DNA of 5,341 bases from Nanobdellota archaeon (GTDB taxonomy: Archaea > Nanobdellota > Nanobdellia > Pacearchaeales > GW2011-AR1). The translations under genes and the position numbers were made by a program. The notes beneath the pieces were generated by a model that was not told the DNA's origin, searched no databases, and saw only the letters and a program-made list of their open reading frames with translations. This document shows positions 1 through 3,630 of this stretch, in pieces. Where the stretch lies: positions 1 to 5,341 of the forward strand of contig JAHIWJ010000029.1 in NCBI GenBank assembly GCA_018816205.1, read 5' to 3'. Position 1 is the first letter of the stretch; each line of letters begins with the position of its first letter.

Positions 1-1
1 G

Positions 2-73
2 AACAAGAGAAGATTCCTCGAGCTTAAGAAGATAATTCAAGATACTTACCATTTGGACTTGAGGATTGTTTAA
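2..73 (+). CDS. C-terminal end of an upstream gene, possibly NusA (partial)
   Basis: A reading frame open from the left edge encodes 23 residues (NKRRFLEL, then KKIIQD, ending HLDLRIV) and stops at TAA 71-73. The alternation of basic and hydrophobic residues and the hydrophobic last strand resemble the end of a KH domain. In many archaea the gene just before rps12 is nusA, whose product ends in KH domains and acts in transcription elongation and termination. The NusA identity is therefore inferred from position and pattern, and no diagnostic GxxG loop lies inside the fragment. The frame could also be open by chance, since 23 codons is short. It is convergent with the next gene, 41 nt away. 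Confidence 0.4.
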   Translation, partial: NKRRFLELKKIIQDTYHLDLRIV

Positions 74-114
74 TTGGATATTGTGTAAGAAAACGAGTGG
101 GTCCGTGAAAGATA

Positions 115-459
115 CTAATCGCGGTCGAATCCGCCGATGAGTTGGTAATCTCTTCCATTATAGCTTATATCGAGACAGTCCCTAACCGGCGGTTTAATTC
201 TCATGTCTGAGCTTTTAACAGCAAAACTTTCTATACGGGAGCCTTTTCCTGGAGCGATATGAATTTCGCCATGGGTGTTATCTCCGTCTAAATCAACATC
301 AATCCCTCGCCCAGTTACATGAAGGTCGCAAACATCTAAGAAAGCAGATAGTCCAACGATTAAATCCTGAGGCATCGGCTGATTAGTCAAACGTTTTATA
401 TTTCCGTTCCGGATGGCGGTATCATAGTCTAAGCTAGTGTCGTTTACTATCAAAGCCAT
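115..459 (-). CDS. Hypothetical 114-aa acidic protein
   Basis: The product is not recognised. It starts MALIVNDTSLDYD and ends LIGGFDRD, with no signal peptide, membrane segment or coiled coil. The middle (about residues 47-82) alternates polar and hydrophobic residues as in beta strands and holds a DVDLDGD run (residues 54-60). That run fits the general DxDxDG calcium-loop pattern, but one short match is weak evidence. Two cysteines (44 and 95) are not arranged as a metal site. The ATG at 457-459 has no Shine-Dalgarno site, but an AT-rich TATA-like stretch lies about 26 nt upstream, consistent with a leaderless mRNA. It is divergent from rpsL and convergent with the fragment at the left edge. 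No good competing frame is seen on the plus strand, so it is probably real. Confidence 0.6.
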   Translation of the reverse strand: MALIVNDTSLDYDTAIRNGNIKRLTNQPMPQDLIVGLSAFLDVCDLHVTGRGIDVDLDGDNTHGEIHIAPGKGSRIESFAVKSSDMRIKPPVRDCLDISYNGRDYQLIGGFDRD

Positions 460-480
460 GGCTTCTTAAGAATAAAGCAG

Positions 481-490
481 TTTAAAAAAT
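481..490 (-). promoter_or_regulatory. TATA-like box for the 114-aa minus-strand gene
   Basis: Read on the minus strand this is ATTTTTTAAA, centred about 26 nt before the start codon at 459. This is the usual archaeal spacing from TATA box to transcription start, so the transcript would be leaderless. The AT-rich context makes chance matches likely. Confidence 0.35.
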
Positions 491-503
491 TAATTGCAAT
501 AAA

Positions 504-521
504 GGACAAGGTTTAAAAACC
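504..521 (+). promoter_or_regulatory. Archaeal BRE/TATA promoter of the rpsL operon
   Basis: GGACAAGGTTTAAAAACC contains a purine-rich BRE-like stretch followed by the TATA box TTTAAAAA (512-519). The same 18 bases occur before EF-2 at 3511-3528. With start about 26-27 nt after the box centre, transcription would begin near 542, almost exactly at the ATG at 544. The core GGTTT-AA-AAACC is an inverted repeat. Confidence 0.7.
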
Positions 522-543
522 GATTTCTCAAATGATTATTACT

Positions 544-966
544 ATGGGATTAATGAGTGCCAGAAAGCTGAATAAGAAGCGAACTAAGTTTAGATGGGCC
601 GATAAGATGTATAACGCTAAGATGAAGAACCTTAAAATCAAGTCGGACCCGCTGGGCAGAAGCAGTCAGGCGAAAGGAATTGTAATTGAGAAATTTCAGA
701 AGGAAGCGGCGCAGCCGAACTCTGCAATGAGAAAGTGCTGCAAAGTTCAGCTTGTGAAGAATGGAATTCAGGTTGGGGCTTTTATTCCAGGAAATCTTGC
801 TCAAAAGTTTGTTGATGAGCACGATGAAGTTGTGATTGAGCGAATCGGCGGAAAGCAGGGACGTTCTAAAGGAGATATTCGAGGAATTCGATTTCAGGTA
901 ATTAAAGTGAACGATCAGCCATTGAGACGATTGGTTGAAGGCAAGATCGAGAAGGGGAGGAGATAA
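544..966 (+). CDS. rpsL: Small ribosomal subunit protein uS12 (archaeal S12)
   Basis: Archaeal/eukaryotic-type uS12 (S23e in eukaryotes) of the 30S decoding centre, 140 aa, close to the family's usual 140-147. The N-terminus MGLMSARKL followed by KFRW (15-18) matches the archaeal family start. The conserved loop QPNSAMRKC (57-65) reaches the decoding site, and DEHDEV-type and GGKQGRSKGDI motifs (91-96, 102-112) follow. An in-frame ATG at 532 would add MIIT, but it lies only about 17 nt past the TATA centre, upstream of the expected transcript start. Position 544 fits both the homology and a leaderless mRNA. The TAA overlaps the next gene's ATG by one base (TAATG), so the downstream gene is probably translationally coupled. 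Identity is certain; only the start is open. Confidence 0.95.
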   Translation: MGLMSARKLNKKRTKFRWADKMYNAKMKNLKIKSDPLGRSSQAKGIVIEKFQKEAAQPNSAMRKCCKVQLVKNGIQVGAFIPGNLAQKFVDEHDEVVIERIGGKQGRSKGDIRGIRFQVIKVNDQPLRRLVEGKIEKGRR

Positions 967-1343
967 TGGCCTGGCATAATGTTAGTCCATTTTGTTATGA
1001 AGAAAGCGATCCTGAAAAGTTTAATTTTGTATGGAGGGAGATGGCTGCAGAAATAAGAAGACACGAAACTATTGGGAGGGGTTTTGCTCATTGCCTAGTT
1101 GACAGTTTACAAACACACCATTCTCTAGCCACCGTGGAGTCTGATGGATTTGATACGATCGTAGAGGAAAGCTTAATTATGGGCCCCTCTAATAATCGAT
1201 ATGGAGTTGCGATCTTCTATGCTTCCGCAAAGCCCCAACCTGATGATTCTGCTTTTTTTCAAAGATTAATGAAAGCTAAAAACAAAGGAGAAGCGGCATA
1301 TGCAGTTGACCGTGTAAGGGCTTTGAGAGGCATCATAAAATGA
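966..1343 (+). CDS. Unknown 125-aa protein between uS12 and uS7
   Basis: No family recognised. The ATG overlaps the rpsL stop (TAATG), and a strong Shine-Dalgarno site, GGGGAGG at 954-960, sits 5 nt before it. Its stop overlaps the rpsG start (ATGA at 1340-1343). This arrangement makes real translation likely. The protein seems soluble: a probable helix at about 16-32 (PEKFNFVWREMAAEIRRH), a histidine/cysteine-containing stretch at 41-52, a hydrophobic strand at 80-88 (GVAIFYASA) and a basic helical C-terminus (98-125). There is no signal peptide, membrane segment or clear catalytic motif. In the usual archaeal order rps12 is followed directly by rps7, so this gene is an insertion or lineage-specific addition. 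Work on ribosome assembly or translation is possible from context alone. Confidence 0.75.
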   Translation: MAWHNVSPFCYEESDPEKFNFVWREMAAEIRRHETIGRGFAHCLVDSLQTHHSLATVESDGFDTIVEESLIMGPSNNRYGVAIFYASAKPQPDDSAFFQRLMKAKNKGEAAYAVDRVRALRGIIK

Positions 1344-1954
1344 CAACCCAAGAAACTTCCCAGCAATTAAAATTATTTGACATGTTTGACGTTTCTAATA
1401 TTGAAATTAAAGATCCTGCGTTAAGGCCTTTCATTAATGTCGAGCCAAAATTGTTATTGAAGTCGCAAGGCAGAAATGTCGGGAAATTTGGGAAGACTAA
1501 AGTTGGGCTGTTGGAGAGGCTCGCGAATCGCATTGCGACACCCGGACATGTGGGCAAGAAGCACCGGATTGTTACCTCGTGGGCAAGTGGGAAGTATAAC
1601 AAGAATATGCAAATGGTTATTGAAGTTATGAAAATCATTGAAAAAAAGACCGGAGAGAATCCAATCCAGGTTCTTGTGAGGGCGATTGAAAATGGTTCGC
1701 CGCGGGACGAAATTACTGTTATTGAGCACGGTGGTGCAAGGTATCCGCAGTCAGTCGACACCGCTCCTATGAGAAGAGTTGACCTTGCATTGAGGTGGAT
1801 GGTGCAGGGAGCTTACAACAGATGTTTTGGAAAGAAGAAGAGCATGGTTCAATCGTTGGCTGAGGAGATTATGAAGGCTGCCAGCGGAAATATGGAGAGT
1901 TATGCCATGTCGAAAAAGAACGAGAGTGAGAAGCAAGCCGATAGCGCGAGATAA
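1340..1954 (+). CDS. rpsG: Small ribosomal subunit protein uS7 (archaeal S7)
   Basis: Archaeal-type uS7, 204 aa, which binds the 3' major domain of 16S rRNA and nucleates assembly of the 30S head near the E site. Family features in order are LFDMFDVSNIEIKDPALRPF (12-31), the basic RNA-binding stretch near KFGKTKVGLLERL (49-61), the strongly conserved TGENPIQVLVRAIEN (104-118), APMRRVDLALR (142-152) and a C-terminal SYAMSKKNESEK segment (187-198) ending SAR. The ATG overlaps the previous stop by 4 nt, and a weak GAGAGG (1325-1330) lies 9 nt upstream, so translational coupling probably dominates. It is the last gene of the operon: EF-2, often next in archaea, is displaced by about 1.7 kb. Confidence 0.95.
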   Translation: MTTQETSQQLKLFDMFDVSNIEIKDPALRPFINVEPKLLLKSQGRNVGKFGKTKVGLLERLANRIATPGHVGKKHRIVTSWASGKYNKNMQMVIEVMKIIEKKTGENPIQVLVRAIENGSPRDEITVIEHGGARYPQSVDTAPMRRVDLALRWMVQGAYNRCFGKKKSMVQSLAEEIMKAASGNMESYAMSKKNESEKQADSAR

Positions 1955-1975
1955 GAAAATTACACAGATAACTAT

Positions 1976-2071
1976 AAAGGTTTAGAGATTATTCTTGATA
2001 TGGAGATAGCGAGCACGGGCTAAGGTCTACCCGGAGTGATTCTCTTAGTGAAGTTAGATACAACCTTTTTT
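1976..2071 (+). terminator. Possible terminator/structured 3' end of the rpsL-rpsG operon
   Basis: A T6 run (2066-2071) lies about 110 nt after the rpsG stop, and oligo-T tracts are the core of archaeal termination signals. AAAGGTT (1976-1982) can pair perfectly with AACCTTT (2062-2068). Inside this, GAG-CAC-GGG (2011-2019) can pair in steps with CCC (2030-2032), GTG (2036-2038) and CTC (2042-2044). The left arm AAAGGTTTAGAGA also resembles a BRE/TATA box, so a short RNA starting near 2011 and ending at the T tract is an alternative. No tRNA, C/D box or known RNA family was recognised. Confidence 0.35.
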
Positions 2072-2081
2072 ACTTCCGACT

Positions 2082-2234
2082 ATGGCTGCTGCGAGTGGTT
2101 TTGTTAATGATGCAATTGACGCTTTTGCTCGGGGGCATTTTAGGGTTTGCTGGCCTATACAGCTGGGAGAAATTTGTACCGAGTACATCAAGACAGCGTT
2201 TCTAGCAAAACTTCCGCTCGTTAAACTATTTTAA
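2082..2234 (+). CDS. Possible 50-aa small protein
   Basis: A short frame starts MAAASGFVNDAID and ends AKLPLVKLF. About a third of its codons begin with G, as in real genes, and Ala and hydrophobic residues dominate, suggesting one or two amphipathic helices. No family is recognised and there is no Shine-Dalgarno site. A weak TATA-like TTAGATA (2054-2060) is centred about 25 nt upstream, which would allow a leaderless mRNA. The last 14 nt overlap the 3' end of the minus-strand coiled-coil gene. The same stretch can form several RNA hairpins (GCTG/CAGC 2149-2163, TGTAC/GTACA 2175-2187), so structure rather than coding could explain it. It may also be a decayed gene remnant. Confidence 0.3.
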   Translation: MAAASGFVNDAIDAFARGHFRVCWPIQLGEICTEYIKTAFLAKLPLVKLF

Positions 2235-3465
2235 CTTCTAAATTCAGTTTTTCCTTAAAATCATTTTCTAAGGAAACAATTAAGTCTGAACTATTTGACG
2301 TTTCACGTAGCTTCTTGGTCTTTTCAGACTCTGAAATTTTCTCCTGCAGGGAAATTTTTTCTTGGCCGAGGGATTTTTCTAATTCCGCTAAATCCTTGAG
2401 AATTTGTGAATTTTCTATTTGAGAGACCTTTTCAGATAAGGCTTCGGTTAGTTCCGTCTTTTTATTTATTAATTCTTGGAAGAAATCTTTGTTTAGGCTG
2501 AATAGCTCGTTCATTATTCGGTCTTTCTTTCTGTCTTTCAGCGTAATCTCATTTTTTATGATTGCTTTTTTTGTAGCTTCGATTATCGTTAAAATTTCAA
2601 ACTCGACATCTCCAAGCAAAGTGGACAGCGGATCTTGGAGATATTTTTCTAGGAGCTTGTTCTCGGAGAGATTTTCATATTTTTTTAGAGCGGGTTCAAT
2701 TTCTGAAAAGACGTGTTTTATTTTTGAGTCGATTTCATTGAGTTCTTTTTCAAGGTTCTTTTTGGACTCAATTAGTAAAAGAATATCCTGATAGCGAGTT
2801 GATTTTTTTAATTCGTTTATTTTTGATTCTTGTTCTTTTATTTTCCCCCCTAGAGATTTTGTTTCTCTGCTGAGGGAATTTAGCTTTTGTTCGCACTCTT
2901 CTTTCTTACATGAGCTGTCTGTCACAGAAAGAAGTTTATTTTTCAGCTCCTTGATTTTTTTCAAATCGGATTTTTCTACTAGTTGTTTTAACTCCTTGAG
3001 AAGTTTGTCTAGATTTTTTACTCCTGCGGCAATTACGCTTGCTTTTTCAACAAAGAATTCTTCCATTATGTTATGGCTTTTTGTGATGCCTTTGTCAAAA
3101 AGGTCTATTTTCTTGTCAAGGTCTTCTAAGAAAACCAGCAATTCGTGTGGGTCTTCTGGGAGGACAATCTTTTCTAATAGGGTGTTTACTTTTTTGAGAT
3201 AAATCTGTCTGTTTCCTTCCATGAGGTGTCTTGCTCTCTCTGGAATGTCTTTGTTTCTTAGTTCTGCGTTTTCCAGGACAGTTAAATTGCTGTTCAGTTT
3301 TGCTTTTTCTCCAGATATTTCGTTCTTTTTCCAGACGACTTTGTCGTTGACTCTTTTTTTTATTTCTTCAAATTTTTCATCCAGGAGGGCAGCAGCTTCT
3401 TTGAGAGAGAGTGTTTTTACTTCTGGCTCGGTCTTTGGTTTTTTAAGAAAATCGAAAAATCCCAT
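2221..3465 (-). CDS. Hypothetical 414-aa coiled-coil protein
   Basis: The product is very rich in Lys, Glu, Leu and Ile with few prolines after residue 110, as in long alpha-helical coiled coils. It begins with a short amphipathic MGFFDFLKK, a head common in archaeal cytoplasmic or membrane-associated proteins, then a Pro/Thr linker (10-18). A mixed helical part (20-160) includes IPERARHLMEGNRQIYL (74-90) and an acidic LPEDPHELLVFLEDLDKK (102-119). Two long helical segments, about 150-275 and 300-385, are separated by YLQDPLSTLLGDVEFEILTI (275-294). C186 and C191 form a single CxxxxC pair, unlike the paired CxxC of a Rad50 zinc hook. There is no P-loop, so it is not an SMC/Rad50 ATPase. A scaffold or cell-architecture role is only a guess. 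It sits in opposite orientation between rpsG and EF-2 and is divergent from EF-2. Confidence 0.85.
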   Translation of the reverse strand: MGFFDFLKKPKTEPEVKTLSLKEAAALLDEKFEEIKKRVNDKVVWKKNEISGEKAKLNSNLTVLENAELRNKDIPERARHLMEGNRQIYLKKVNTLLEKIVLPEDPHELLVFLEDLDKKIDLFDKGITKSHNIMEEFFVEKASVIAAGVKNLDKLLKELKQLVEKSDLKKIKELKNKLLSVTDSSCKKEECEQKLNSLSRETKSLGGKIKEQESKINELKKSTRYQDILLLIESKKNLEKELNEIDSKIKHVFSEIEPALKKYENLSENKLLEKYLQDPLSTLLGDVEFEILTIIEATKKAIIKNEITLKDRKKDRIMNELFSLNKDFFQELINKKTELTEALSEKVSQIENSQILKDLAELEKSLGQEKISLQEKISESEKTKKLRETSNSSDLIVSLENDFKEKLNLEVKIV

Positions 3466-3484
3466 GTTTTAGCTAAGGAAGGAA

Positions 3485-3492
3485 GTTTTAAT
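3485..3492 (-). promoter_or_regulatory. TATA-like box for the coiled-coil gene
   Basis: Read on the minus strand this is ATTAAAAC, centred about 23 nt before the start codon at 3465, with AAACCT just upstream as a possible BRE. The gene has no Shine-Dalgarno site, so a leaderless or nearly leaderless transcript is likely. Confidence 0.4.
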
Positions 3493-3510
3493 AGGTTTAC
3501 GAATTTTACG

Positions 3511-3528
3511 GGACAAGGTTTAAAAACC
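3511..3528 (+). promoter_or_regulatory. Archaeal BRE/TATA promoter of EF-2
   Basis: GGACAAGGTTTAAAAACC is identical over 18 bases to the rpsL promoter core at 504-521. The TATA box is TTTAAAAA at 3519-3526, so transcription should start near 3549. Unlike rpsL, the EF-2 ATG lies about 75 nt further on, leaving an untranslated leader that holds the upstream ORF and hairpin described separately. Confidence 0.7.
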
Positions 3529-3564
3529 CTCTTTCTTATTTTGCCTTGTTCTAGACATTTTACA

Positions 3565-3630
3565 ATGGTAGAGAATAAAATTTATGAAAGTTTAACAAAG
3601 CAAGGATTTTGCCAGGAGGCAAAATGGTAG
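3565..3630 (+). CDS. Possible 21-codon upstream ORF (leader peptide) of EF-2
   Basis: ATG at 3565 opens a frame encoding MVENKIYE, then LTKQ, ending EAKW, with TAG at 3628-3630. The stop overlaps the EF-2 start in the string ATGGTAG, the geometry used for stop-start coupled reinitiation. The ATG would lie about 16 nt after the predicted transcript start and has no Shine-Dalgarno site. Ribosomes translating it would pass through the hairpin over the EF-2 ribosome binding site. There is no evidence that the peptide itself has a role. It may be a chance frame, or a relic of duplication of the EF-2 start. Confidence 0.35.
   Translation: MVENKIYESLTKQGFCQEAKW
3607..3624 (+). promoter_or_regulatory. 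Inverted repeat that would mask the EF-2 Shine-Dalgarno site
   Basis: TTTTGCC (3607-3613), loop AGGA (3614-3617) and GGCAAAA (3618-3624) form a perfect 7-bp stem. The Shine-Dalgarno sequence AGGAGG (3614-3619) lies in the loop and first stem pairs, and the A of the EF-2 ATG is the last paired base. The spacer from AGGAGG to ATG is only 4 nt. A second TTTTGCC at 3539-3545 could compete for pairing with GGCAAAA, but it may lie before the transcript start. Folding is predicted by eye only; the stem is mostly A-U and so only moderately stable. Confidence 0.5.

Noticed and set aside
550..822. Minus-strand frame opposite rpsL
   Set aside because: It is a shadow of uS12 with no start signal.
1333..1936. 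Minus-strand open frames opposite rpsG (1333-1761, 1454-1729, 1751-1936)
   Set aside because: They lie wholly opposite a clear uS7 gene, and their products are low-complexity with no promoter or ribosome binding site.
2011..2071. tRNA or C/D box RNA in the post-rpsG spacer
   Set aside because: No GTTCRANNC T-loop, cloverleaf or anticodon loop, and no matching RTGATGA/CTGA pair was found on either strand.
2036..2107. Mini-ORF from GTG 2036 or GTG 2048, Cys-rich end
   Set aside because: GGAGTGAT upstream looks slightly like a Shine-Dalgarno site, but the frame is under 25 codons, crosses the T6 tract and uses a weak start.
2489..3472. Plus-strand open frames opposite the coiled-coil gene (2489-2791, 2951-3202, 3221-3472)
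   Set aside because: Ser/Phe-rich products are the expected mirror image of Lys/Glu-rich codons; none has a start signal.
3565..3630. Mini-ORF as an N-terminal extension of EF-2
   Set aside because: It is in a different frame from EF-2 and ends in TAG just after the EF-2 ATG; the EF-2 start matches the family without it.
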